Shown here: piece after piece, positions 56,490-63,252 of the stretch
Position numbering within the stretch: the stretch's first letter is position 1
Layout: every line of letters begins with the position of its first letter
From: Parapristionchus giblindavisi
Taxonomy: Eukaryota > Nematoda > Chromadorea > Rhabditida > Diplogasteridae
DNA: 64,000 nt
NCBI GenBank assembly: GCA_943737045.1
Contig: CALSFV010000011.1
Location: 1,426,001-1,490,000 of the forward strand
Direction of reading: 5' to 3'
Notes under the pieces: generated by a model
Told to the model about the DNA's origin: nothing
The model's database searches: none
The model's input: the letters and a program-made list of their open reading frames with translations, nothing else
Made by a program: the position numbers and the translations under genes

Positions 56490-56593
56490 TTCAGTTATCC
56501 GACCAGCCCGTTATCGGTATCGCTCATCACCCTCATCAGAATCTGATCGCCACCTACGGAGAGGACGCCCTGCTTAAGCTGTGGAAGGAGTGA
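34466..56593 (+). CDS. smu-1: SMU1 WD40 splicing factor
   Basis: Seventeen exons join in phase to 507 aa: 34466-34494, 34895-34961, 35028-35094, 35307-35383, 35764-35864, 36875-36974, 40313-40412, 40753-40851, 42373-42449, 42538-42585, 42692-42793, 42994-43121, 43446-43542, 50967-51048, 51198-51295, 54047-54199, 56495-56593. The N-terminus ([20 protein letters not shown]) is the LisH/CTLH module; the C-terminal 300 residues form a WD40 propeller ([42 protein letters not shown]). SMU1 works with RED/SMU-2 in the spliceosomal B complex and affects splice-site choice. The length fits the family (about 510 aa). The gene is inflated to 22 kb by intronic transposons and two antisense genes (introns 6 and 13). 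Confidence 0.96.
35945..36040. mobile_element. Inverted-repeat MITE (CTCTCCGC...GGCC family)
   Basis: AATTTGAAACTCTCCGCGCT, then GGCCACATTCTCT, is mirrored by AGAGTATGGTCAGAGCGAAC and AGTTTCAAATTTGCTC. It lies in SMU1 intron 5. Confidence 0.6.
36171..36399. mobile_element. hAT-like MITE, CATACATTTTCG family, long subtype (copy A)
   Basis: The ends CATACATTTTCGCCCCACCC and GTGCTCGAAAATGTATG are inverted, with target duplication AAACCAGA (36163-36170 and 36400-36407). The interior has AACTGACCCGAAATTAG, CTGACCCGATCTACATC and similar units. A near-identical copy in opposite orientation is at 50476-50704. Confidence 0.92.
36467..36606. mobile_element. Palindromic MITE with TGACGTCA cores (copy 4)
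   Basis: CGTATCCATGAACGTCGGCA...TTGACGTCACAAGCGTAGG is mirrored by CCCTACGCGTGTGACGTCAC...GCCGACGTTCATGGATACG. This is the longest well-preserved palindrome of the family here, in SMU1 intron 5. Confidence 0.8.
37199..37359. mobile_element. hAT-like MITE, CATAGGTGGGC family (copy 2)
   Basis: The ends CATAGGCGGGCGCG and CGTGCACGCCTATG are inverted. The interior has CACAGCCTTGCC and GCGCATAGCCTTGCC. The target duplication is not clear. It lies in SMU1 intron 6. Confidence 0.75.
37853..38664 (-). CDS. Antisense gene nested in SMU1 intron 6 (183 aa, unrecognised)
   Basis: Three exons join in phase 0: 38664-38494, 38350-38261 and 38143-37853, with a TAA stop. All four splice junctions are canonical GT/AG. 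The product starts [16 protein letters not shown] and continues with a Ser-rich then basic patch ([19 protein letters not shown]). A compact middle region ([35 protein letters not shown]) precedes an acidic, His-containing tail. There is no signal peptide or membrane span. I do not recognise the family. The second intron contains an ATT microsatellite (38155-38213). The ATG is the first in-frame one; an upstream exon cannot be excluded. Confidence 0.65.
39053..39226. mobile_element. hAT-like MITE, CATACATTTTC family (copy 4, decayed)
   Basis: The left end CATACATTTTCTGAGCCCTC is clear. The right end GAGTATGAAGATGTAT is mutated and runs into the CATTAGGCCTGC element. The interior has the family phrase TATAGTGGGTTGATACTGAA. 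Confidence 0.65.
39227..39398. mobile_element. MITE with CATTAGGCCTGCTTGACA termini
   Basis: CATTAGGCCTGCTTGACA at 39227-39244 is the exact reverse complement of TGTCAAGCAGGCCTAATG at 39381-39398. The roughly 170-bp element has no open frame. It directly follows the right end of the preceding MITE. Confidence 0.8.
39768..40009. mobile_element. Large palindromic MITE inserted at the end of another MITE
   Basis: TAGGGTTCCGCATTCGTGCA at the left is mirrored by TGCACGAATGCGGAACCCTA at the right. The arms are over 100 bp (ATGCACGACTCGGCACGATT; GACGTTTAGTGGTCGCTATT). The flanking duplication GTGCATAG lies on both sides. Its right copy contains the first bases (CATAG) of the CATAGGTGGGC element at 40015, so this insertion hit that element's terminus. 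Confidence 0.85.
40015..40183. mobile_element. hAT-like MITE, CATAGGTGGGC family (copy 3)
   Basis: The ends CATAGGTGGGCGCATG and AGCGTGCCCACCTGTG are inverted. The interior has GCGCACAGCCTTGCCTC. Its left flank was split by the palindromic element at 39768-40009. It lies just before SMU1 exon 7. Confidence 0.8.
41087..42356 (-). mobile_element. Tc1/mariner-superfamily element, degenerate
   Basis: 27-bp terminal inverted repeats, CAGGGTGCGCCATAATTACC on the left and the complement of GTAATTTTGGCGCACCCTG on the right, lie between TA dinucleotides, the canonical target duplication. The minus strand has broken transposase pieces: an N-terminal helix-turn-helix-like segment with [20 protein letters not shown] and a later segment with [20 protein letters not shown], resembling the second catalytic Asp and the following PNSPDLNP-type motif. 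Frames are interrupted several times, so it is inactive. It lies in SMU1 intron 8, immediately before exon 9. Confidence 0.85.
43878..48107 (-). CDS. Antisense gene nested in SMU1 intron 13 (at least 326 aa, 5' end not found)
   Basis: Nine exons join in phase: 48107-48014, 47936-47661, 46891-46828, 46650-46602, 46323-46191, 45961-45881, 45821-45763, 45715-45568, 43955-43878 (TAG stop). The first visible exon starts with one leftover base, so at least one 5' exon is missing. The product has an Ala/Ser/Lys-rich disordered segment ([20 protein letters not shown]), a more ordered middle with Cys and hydrophobic residues ([40 protein letters not shown]) and a basic Ser/Pro-rich tail ([18 protein letters not shown]). 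It looks cytosolic or nuclear. I do not recognise the family. Its last intron carries a LINE at 44157-45560. Confidence 0.65.
44157..45560 (+). mobile_element. 5'-truncated RTE-like LINE with 12-bp target duplication
   Basis: An uninterrupted frame of more than 450 codons runs to a stop at 45532. It encodes most of a reverse transcriptase: [45 protein letters not shown], the catalytic box [14 protein letters not shown], then YLGQEITLG and the C-terminal [11 protein letters not shown]. The endonuclease is missing. Perfect TCAGTACCCCAG copies flank it (44145-44156 and 45561-45572). There is no poly(A) tail. The intact frame suggests a recent insertion, dead because of 5' truncation. It is sense to SMU1 and antisense to the nested gene. 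Confidence 0.92.
46335..46500. repeat. ATT/AGT microsatellite
   Basis: About 165 bp of TTATTA with occasional TTAGTA variants. Long poly-Leu or poly-Tyr open frames here are artefacts. Similar ATT or AAT tracts occur at 22470-22495, 33360-33392, 38155-38213, 40863-40890, 47942-47990, 53960-54005, 55437-55483 and 56460-56490. Confidence 0.9.
47110..47240. mobile_element. Palindromic MITE with TGACGTCA core (copy 5, diverged)
   Basis: The left arm CGGATTGCCGACAAACGAGA...CACAAGCGTGG and the right arm CCAAGCGTGTGACGTCACGT...CGGTTTGCC are imperfect inverted repeats of the family. It lies in SMU1 intron 13. Confidence 0.65.
47340..47455. mobile_element. Inverted-repeat MITE (CTCTCCGCTCTGGC family)
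   Basis: CTAATTTTGCTCTCCGCTCT, then GGCAACACTGTCTCG, is mirrored by GCCATTGCCAGAGCGGAGAG and TGAAATTAGCTCGG. The arms are well preserved. Confidence 0.75.
48108..50470. other. SMU1 intron 13, distal part: scattered possible exons
   Basis: This 2.4-kb stretch holds isolated segments with coding character that do not assemble into a gene. On the minus strand, 48733-48663 reads [20 protein letters not shown]... to a stop. Also minus, about 49175-49038 is basic and Ser-rich and ends in a stop followed within 12 nt by AATAAA. On the plus strand, 49366-49430 (acceptor TTTGTAG) is open, and 49723-49806 (acceptor TTTGCAG) encodes [20 protein letters not shown]... to a stop. One may hold the missing 5' part of the nested antisense gene, or be a further nested gene. 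Confidence 0.35.
49825..50030. mobile_element. MITE with GTATTYCAAAACTKAAAGTC termini
   Basis: GGTATTCAAAACTTAAAGTC at the left is mirrored by GACTTTCAGTTTTGAAATAC at the right, about 26 bp with few mismatches. The interior repeats words of the type AGTCTACTTCAAGT and TACTTGAAGTAG. There is no open frame. Confidence 0.75.
50476..50704. mobile_element. hAT-like MITE, CATACATTTTCG family, long subtype (copy B)
   Basis: It is a reverse-complement copy of 36171-36399 with nearly the same length (229 bp) and target duplication ATGAAGAT (50468-50475 and 50705-50712). The high similarity between the two copies indicates recent activity. Confidence 0.93.
50771..50850 (+). tRNA. tRNA-like sequence, probably a pseudogene or SINE head
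   Basis: TGTAGCCTAATGGTAAGTGC resembles an A box (D arm) and GATGGTTCGAGTCCTCCC a B box (T arm), with tRNA-like spacing. The acceptor and anticodon stems do not pair well by eye, so a functional tRNA is doubtful. A CTC or TCT anticodon would be read depending on the loop chosen. Confidence 0.3.
51318..51428. mobile_element. Inverted-repeat MITE (CTCTCCGCTCTGGC family)
   Basis: CATTTGAAACTCTCCGCTCT, then GGCCATCCTCTCTCG, is mirrored by GAGAAAGTGTTGCCAATGCG and GGTAAAATTAGCTTGGG. It lies in SMU1 intron 15. Confidence 0.65.
51668..51864. mobile_element. hAT-like MITE, CATAGGTCGAA family (copy 4)
   Basis: The ends CATAGGTCGAATAGCTAGG and CATACTTTTCGATCTATG are inverted, with a perfect target duplication GTTTGGGG (51660-51667 and 51865-51872). 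The internal unit CAAAATGCGGTCAGGTTTTT is repeated three times. Confidence 0.92.
51890..53148. mobile_element. 1.26-kb TTAA-flanked element with roughly 90-bp terminal inverted repeats
   Basis: TTAAGAGTCCGGATCTGTAA at the left is the complement of TTACAGATCCGGACTCTTAA at the right. The arms run through CCACTCCACTTTATGGGTGT and GGGTACC, with a small length difference. TTAA at both ends is the target signature of piggyBac and some Kolobok elements. The roughly 1.07-kb interior has no long open frame, so it is non-autonomous. It lies in SMU1 intron 15, 26 bp from the preceding MITE. Confidence 0.82.
53149..54046. other. Distal SMU1 intron 15
   Basis: No exon is seen. The stretch contains a partial CAAGGCACACGAAGTCCTAC repeat (53565-53590), one CATACATTTTCGG MITE (53631-53822) and an AAT microsatellite (53960-54005) close to the 3' splice site of exon 16. 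Confidence 0.55.
53631..53822. mobile_element. hAT-like MITE, CATACATTTTCGG family (copy 5)
   Basis: The ends CATACATTTTCGGTACCCTC and CGAGGGTATGGCAATGTATG are inverted, with target duplication GATTGGAT (53623-53630 and 53823-53830). The sequence is close to a reverse complement of copy 1 at 4675-4866. Confidence 0.93.
54200..56494. other. SMU1 intron 16
   Basis: A 2.3-kb AT-rich intron with AAT tracts (55085-55140, 55437-55483, 56460-56490), a partial CATAGGTCGAA-family piece (55195-55272) and one complete CATAGGTGGGC MITE (56178-56370). No other coding segment is convincing. Confidence 0.55.
56178..56370. mobile_element. hAT-like MITE, CATAGGTGGGC family (copy 4)
   Basis: The ends CATAGGTGGGCGCGTG and CAAGCCTGCCCACCTATG are inverted, with a perfect target duplication ATATAAAT (56170-56177 and 56371-56378). 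This is the cleanest copy of the family in the window. Confidence 0.94.
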
Positions 56594-59500
56594 TCTTTGA
56601 TCTTTGATCTCTGATCTATCCATTAAATTGATCTTTGATCTCTGGTATGGAGACAGATGGTATCGCACATTCGCTGTCTCCACGATTTCTCTTTTTCTTC
56701 ACCCTTTCTCCTCTGTTTCTATCCCCTTCCTCCTCCTCTCCTCAATCCTCTCTCACTCTCGAGCGCTCTTTCCTATTATAGAGCAGCCAGCCACGTTTGC
56801 AATCCGTAGAAACGATGTGATGCGTCCCACCCAATTTCCTAGTATCATTGAAAATACCCTTTATTTATGTTTGTGTTACTACTATCGTTGTTATCCCTTT
56901 GTGTAAGTTATGAACTGCTTTTACTTCTACTTTTGATTGTTTCTCCTTTTTCCAGTTTCCATCCCTCTATTGTTAAGTCTGAATGATCTCGTTCCGTATT
57001 GACGTTTGACAATATAATACCAATATATGCCGATTACAATTGTTCATCTACTTTGTTCGATTTCGTTTTCAACAACTATCTCTCTATCAGCCCCTTCCTC
57101 CCTTCCTCTGCCTCTCATCTCGCACCCTCTGCACTCTCTCATCATAGTACACTCTCTCGCACTCTGTCCCACTCTCTCCTATTCGCACACTCTCTCGCGC
57201 ACACCAAAGGAGCGCGCTAGCGACCACCACCCTTCTTCACCTATTTGTACACGTGTAAGCAGTCACTATTATTATTACTTTACTGATTATCGATTTATTG
57301 TTGTGTAACTTCCGTATACTGTATGTTTGTGTGCGTGTGCGGCATAAAGTTGACGTATCCCAATCGTCGCCTTCAAGAGTGTTTTGTGTGCATATGATGT
57401 GTGTTGGCTCTATCGCAACGAACGGTTTTCGTGCCACATACCGTACCTCTATACATATTGATTGATTGATTGATTGATTGGAAATAATATCATATTTGTG
57501 AATTGTGTAGGCGAGAGGTTCTCGGCCAGCAGGCTCTCGGTCGGAAGTTGGATTGCCGGCTACGATTTTTTTACAGGTACGGTAGTTTTTGCTCTTTGAT
57601 TTCGGTATAATCGATTGATCTGCGAAGAAAAAGTCATTAAATAGATTGCAAAACAACGGAAAAGAGGTTGAATTGAACGGCTGAATAGGCAATAGAGGCT
57701 AGACACTGCAAATGTTATGCGTTTCACGAAAATTACTCGAGGCTATAAAGGTGAATAGGCAACTCACGTGGGAGTCAAGGAGAAGGTGGAGTTTTCACTG
57801 ATATTTTTCTAGTATTTCATGCTTATTCTACCTTCCCTCCTTTTTTTCAAATATTGTAAATGGCCTTTATATGTAATTGCTTATTTCCTTTTTTAAATAG
57901 AAGTTGTCTATGTCTTTCTAATTTCTTTTTGGATAGTAGACTATGTTTGGTCAACGTTCTCCATTTATCTTTTTTATATATAAAATACGCTGATAGGATC
58001 ATCCTAAAAATTCGCGCACTCATTACGTAAACGATTAGAAACGTCGATGTTCCGGCTCCGAAAATCACAGGTTGCCTATGGTCTCCTTCATTTGTCTAAC
58101 TTCTCCAAGGCTACCACACAACTCCTCCAGCGCTCTCGCATAGCCTACTTCCGTATATGCTTGTTTTCTCAATTATGTATTTCTTTATTCCATCAAATAC
58201 ATATTCTTCATGTTTTTACTGTTTTAAATTATCACTTTTAGTATATATATACACACTGATAAAAAAGTGTGGCCCAAAGAACGTAAGATATGTGGAGTGT
58301 TATATTTAACACTTTGTAGTTGAAAAAGTGTTGAATATAACACTTCACAGGTCTTATGTGCTGTGGGTTACGCCGCTTTTCTCTATGTGTAATACATGTA
58401 CTTGAGAGGCACGCGCTTGGTTTTGTATCTAGACCCAACAGCACCATTGACCACATTACTACTTACTCTCATGTTTGTTCGGCATTCTTTCTACTGATAA
58501 TAATAATCTGTGTCGCCTTATCACACTGATTATTACTTGTTATCAGGTATCACTGTTGTTACCAGTATTTTATGATTGCCATTATTACCCCTGAGGGGTA
58601 GTAATAACACGCAGGATTATCTTTCCGCGTTATATGTTGTGGCGTATGATGCATTTCCTAGACTATGTCTACGTTTTGGGGGCACATCATCGACTACGTA
58701 CACGTTAACATGTTTGTTTGTGGAGTAGCTTTGACTTATACAATCGTGGTACTTTAGTGACGTTAATGACGATCGTGAATTCGGGTCTTGGAGCTCCCGG
58801 TTTTCTAAACTCTGCTAGTCGTTATCCTGGTCAACCCGTTATCATTAAGAACAGCTGAGAAATTGAAAAAAAACGGCCGTTCCTTCATCTAGCGTGATCA
58901 GCCGATATGAATAAGTTGTGTTATGTTATATTACGTGCTACCTAGGCTACTACTACTACTACTACTAAATCTACTTAATCTTTTGCTTCTTGACTCTTGA
59001 GTCGTTCCCTTCCACTCGGTTTGGTTGTCGTTCCTTATGTGTTCTCCCGTACAACCTATGGGTTGTACTTCCGTGAAAGAGCAGGAGGAGGGGGAGTTCT
59101 TACGATGTGTAAAGTAGATGAGTTTTTTTGTGCCCGATCGGAATAGAGGAGCGGTGTAGTGGTGGTCGAGAATAGGTAATGGGATTGCGAGAACAGCAGC
59201 TGAATGTGTGGAATGAGGAATGCTAGCTATGTTTAGAGGCCGAGCTAATTTTACCCTCCACTCTGGCTACGCTTCTTGTAGGCAAAGAAAGCGAGACTTT
59301 AGAATGATTATTCATCAATGCCATGGAGTTGGTTATTAACGAATTAAAATGATGTATTAACAGACGCAAACTAAATTTTGATTGTTCAAATTTGGGTCCA
59401 CTTCATTTTCGTTTCATGTTTCGATTCCAAGCCCTTTTCCATGCCCTAGGCAAACATCATCATGACTGGGATATATGGCGTGTTTTCAAGTGAATGACTA

Positions 59501-60299
59501 CCAGGAGCAGATGAAATGTCATACTCGCAGTGGTTAGGGTGCTTGAGTAGAGTGCGGTAGTATGCCCCCGCGCTAGTTCGGTACCCACTCCGAGCAAAAT
59601 CTTTTGCCAATATACGCTCTTACTCTAGTTAAAAGAGTAGGTGAGTCTCTCAAATATGAGGCACCAATTGTCTCAATTGCTCTCTACCCTCGCTCACGGC
59701 CTTAGCCACTCCAATTGTCTCATATGTGAGTCACTCAGTCGCGAATCAAGCTTACTTCGTCGCTGAGTGTCTCATATATGAGACAGTTCGCTGTGAGTGT
59801 ATTGTCGTTCGTTGGGTCCATTGCAAAACGAGAATAACAATAAAAAATAGCCGTGGAACTCGAACGCTTATATACAGTAAACACATAAGTTCACATAGAC
59901 TAAAGTGAAACCAAATATAGAGGAAGCTATAATTGTACTGATCTTGACCAACAAACGATATGTAATCGTCTAGTGCATGAAAAAAAACCAAAAAACAGAT
60001 ATCGCACTAGTTGATAATTACTCTCTCCGCTCCGGCAACGATCTTTGCTTTCAATTCAAGCCCCAGAATGACGCCGACCTTTTGAGTGCTACCGGAAGAA
60101 GTCGTTGAATGAATGAAGAAGAAGATGGGGATGAAGGTTGGTGGGCGGGGCTTGGGTCCACGAGTAGAAGGAACTGGAAGGATGTAAAAAGAGTGAAGAC
60201 AGCAAGCGGCATGATGGGAAATTATTGTTTCGTTGGGGGTATTGCAAAACGAGAATAACAATAAAAAAATAGCCAACGTAGAACTCGAACGCCTATATA
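56594..60299. other. Intergenic region downstream of SMU1
   Basis: 3.7 kb without a supported gene. It has CT-rich tracts (56690-56770, 57090-57200), an ATTG run (57455-57480) and a hairpin at about 58290-58350 (GTGGAGTGTTATATTTAACA mirrored by GTGTTGAATATAACACTTCAC). One possible plus-strand exon lies at 57511-57576 (acceptor GTGTAG, donor GTACGG; ARGSRPAGSRSEVGLPATIF), with nothing to join it to. A near-identical 60-bp direct repeat occurs at 59819-59877 and 60239-60298 (ATTGCAAAACGAGAATAACA...). Confidence 0.45.
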
Positions 60300-60595
60300 A
60301 TATCCTTTTACCAGGTCATCAAGGATATCAGTCCATTTGTGATTTCCTTGATGAGTAAACATTTTCCACATTTTCTCTTTCAAAGTTCTATTGAATCTCT
60401 CAACAATTGATGCTTTTTTATGTCTATTTCACCTCCTATCTTTGAATTAATGAATTTACATTTCTTTGAGTTGCATTCAATGCAAACTCCTTTCAATATT
60501 TTTCTTTGACTTTTTGTTTCACATTCTGTAGTTTCTGATGTATCAGTGTGTTTTCTACATTTGAAACAATATACTTTATTCAATCCTCTATTCAT
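60300..60595 (-). pseudogene. Maverick/Polinton-type relic: integrase fragment abutting a small zinc-ribbon ORF
   Basis: On the minus strand, 60595-60380 encodes 71 aa starting MNRGLNKVYCFKCRKHTDTS with two CxxC pairs (CFKC, CIEC) and GVCIECNSKKCKF. This resembles the small DUF5679-type zinc ribbons known from Polintons and large DNA viruses. Overlapping its end in another frame, 60425-60300 encodes ASIVERFNRTLKEKMWKMFT, matching the C-terminal part of retroviral-type integrases carried by Maverick/Polintons. The two parts are not adjacent in intact elements as far as I know, so an internal deletion is likely. No DNA polymerase or capsid genes are visible. Confidence 0.6.
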
Positions 60596-60658
60596 TTATA
60601 CCAACAAAAATGATGTAACAATTATGAAACAATTATGATGCAATAGAGAATTGATGAA

Positions 60659-60988
60659 TTACTTCTTCTCTTGAATAGTTAGTTTCTTCAATTGCTCCGA
60701 AAGTCTCAATTTTTGAATATCATTCTTCTTTTTCTCTACCTTTGCTAGTTTTGCTTTCTTTTCAGCGCGTTTCTTACGTCTATATTCAACTATTTTTTCC
60801 TCCATATGATATCTAACCTTTGTTTCATAAAATTTTCTATATTTCTTACTAATATGAGCCCGTTTGCGTAAGAGTCGGACAATCAGCAACGGGATCCCGT
60901 ACAGCAAAAAAAATAATTTTTGAGATAATAACATTTTTGAGTACCTCTCGATATGATAGAATACTAGGCAAACCCTCGTGGTATGCAA
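60659..60988 (-). CDS. Lys-rich ORF next to the Polinton relic (unrecognised)
   Basis: A 109-codon minus-strand frame. A hydrophobic stretch (LLSQKLFFLLYGIPLLIVRL) is followed by a strongly basic, probably helical tail (EYRRKKRAEKKAKLAKVEKK). It stands 63 bp upstream of the zinc-ribbon ORF on the same strand, so it may be another remnant of that element. A host origin or chance ORF is possible; the AT-rich DNA favours Lys codons. Confidence 0.35.
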   Translation of the reverse strand: MHTTRVCLVFYHIERYSKMLLSQKLFFLLYGIPLLIVRLLRKRAHISKKYRKFYETKVRYHMEEKIVEYRRKKRAEKKAKLAKVEKKKNDIQKLRLSEQLKKLTIQEKK

Positions 60989-61086
60989 AAATTTTTTGAG
61001 ATCTCATGTAATAATAAAAATAATCGATTCTTGGATATCAACATTCATTGTCAAAGAGATAACAATCATATCCAATGTAACCGTAC

Positions 61087-61155
61087 CTCCTCCGCGTGAA
61101 TCAGCTTGTAGACATCGCCAAACTGCCAGTTCGTCGCCGTAGAGATCACGATTCC
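61087..61155 (-). other. Isolated candidate exon
   Basis: Between acceptor TTTCCAG and donor GTACGG lies a 69-nt segment open in phase 0, GIVISTATNWQFGDVYKLIH plus three residues. It lies 54 bp downstream of the stop of the kinase-like gene on the same strand. It could be an alternative exon of that gene, or an exon of a larger gene whose other exons are outside view. Confidence 0.4.
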
Positions 61156-61209
61156 CTGGAAAGATCAAAGATCAGAGATCAAAGATCAAAGATCACCTTG
61201 CCGTGTAGA

Positions 61210-63252
61210 TTATATGGTTAGATCATCGAATCGTGTTAAGTTGTGTTTGATGGCTCTTATGTACTGTTCGAGCTCTTCTGTAGGACTGCCTTTGAAGCCA
61301 ATTTCCTGATTTTTCATGCTGTTCTTCACAAGCACCATTTGCTGATAGGCCAGATCGACTTTCGGCAACAAATCCCATTTTGACAGACTTCTTTTCGCTA
61401 TTGCCAAACGAGTTGTTTCATCACATTGTTCTAGCGCTTCAATCTGCTGTCTTTCCCAATACGTGTAGGAAATGTTGTTTAGGAACGCTTTCACGGGATC
61501 AGGGTACAGAATGCTCGGCCTCGGCAGGAAATCGACGATGGCCACTTCCTTAGTGTCTCCCCACATCCCTAAAATAAAAATAACTTTTTTCTAAGGTTTT
61601 AAAATTTATATTTAAAGGCAGCTGGCATCCAAAAAATTCGAATCGAAATAGTTAAAATAGTTGATCTCATGTTGATAAGCTCCAAGAACTATTCAGAAAT
61701 ATGTATTTTAAAGTTTGAAACGACGCTCTGGTAAGAAGTTGGATTACTGTAGCCTGCTCCACACCACGGGCGAGGTTTCCGAACTACAGTATGCTAACTC
61801 CATCGAAAAGCTCAAAAAGCATATTATTGAGTTTTATTCTTCATAATTCACCACTGCGGATAGCATTGTCATCAAAACATTCAATTTCGAGTTATCCCCA
61901 AAGAGTTGGTGTATCAATTAGGAAAAGGCTCCCGCTCTCTGGAGCAGACTGTAGTTTTTTGATTGCGCCGTTCTTCTTACCAGAAAGTTCTTAGGAAATA
62001 AGATGTATATATTTCGAAACAGAATTTCAAGCTCTTTTATATGAGATTAACTTGTTTTTCGTTTCCCGGTCCCTTTAGAGAAACTGACCGCAGTTATCGG
62101 AATGCAAGTCGTTGATTTGCAATACTGTTCCCAGCAACAGAATTTGCACAAGAACTTCAGCGGAAACTTCTTCTTCACCCATTCTGGAGATCGGCATAAA
62201 ACTTTCGTTCCACTTTGTGGCAATATACCTAAAAATTTAACATTTAAATCGGAGAAAGATTCAATACTATTACATTGAAGTTGTACTGCCCGTAAGTTCG
62301 TTAGGCAGTACGAATTCCACATGAGGACCGACTTGAATTAGCTCCAGCAACTTGTAACCATACAACTCCTTGATATCTGGATATCCTTTTGCCGAGCCGC
62401 TCGAACTTCCATAGTGATGACACCTAAATAAATTTTGAATTGTTATGAATTAGAGAAAACTTGATTGACTTCAGGTTGTATTTCGTCTCCATCTCCTCGT
62501 TGTGAAGTTGTACAAATGCCAGCGTGTTTTTTCTAGAGCCTCCGAGATCTTGTGGTCGAGCTTCGAATCGACAAATGAAGTCAGACTCATCATCGGCGCC
62601 GAGTTGGAAATGCTTGGCACGAAAATGGTTTGTTGCAGCTTCTTTCATTAGTGATGGGCTTCCGTCAGTCCATGATGCAATCATGTGATGATATTCCATG
62701 CGGAAACTGTTGAAGGTGCTGTACACGTCAAAAAATCCTTTGTCCATCAGCCTCTTGTGCAGTTTGACGGCTTCATGAGCATTTGAGATCCTTTCACGGC
62801 CGGGCTTCAATGCAATATGGACTGATTTTTTATATTGAACCCACCATGGAAGATCTGCATGTTTCTGAAAAAAAAGCTTGAGAGCAATTTTACAGAATTT
62901 ACTATCTGTATAATAATTGTTTTATACAATTTTGGCTTAGTGGTGCAAAATAAACAAAAATAATAATAAAAACACTTACGATGACTATCACATCGTCATC
63001 TTTCACACCAATTTGACGGAGAGTTGACTTCAACGATAAAATCTGATTGCCCTTGTAATAGAGTTCTTGTTGATCCACATGAATGCTCCAAAAAGAATTT
63101 ATCGACTTGCTGACCTCCATAATAGTCGTCTAAAACAAAACCTTTAAATTAGTTAGAATAGAATTAAAAACCTCGATAGGTAATATTGCTGGCCTCTGTC
63201 GATGTGATACACCGTCTTGATCATGAAGAACAAAAACCAAACTTATTTCCAT
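61210..63252 (-). CDS. Protein with ubiquitin-like N-terminus and kinase-fold-like C-terminus (424 aa)
   Basis: Six exons join in phase: 63252-63172, 63129-62980, 62864-62470, 62423-62274, 62228-62089, 61568-61210. Residues 1-77 (MEISLVFVLHDQDGVSHRQR...LYYKGNQILSLKSTLRQIGV-KDDDVIVI) follow the pattern of a ubiquitin-like domain: two strands, a helix, then 'G..I....TL...G....D.I.V'. From about residue 225, ELYGYKLLELIQVGP, YIATKWNESF, QINDLHSDNCG and EVAIVDFLPRP look like hinge, catalytic loop (H-x-D-N) and metal-binding Asp of a kinase/aminoglycoside-phosphotransferase fold. No glycine-rich loop is obvious. I cannot name the family; an atypical kinase or pseudokinase is an inference. The acceptor TTTTCAG lies 8 nt before the ATG. 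Confidence 0.72.
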
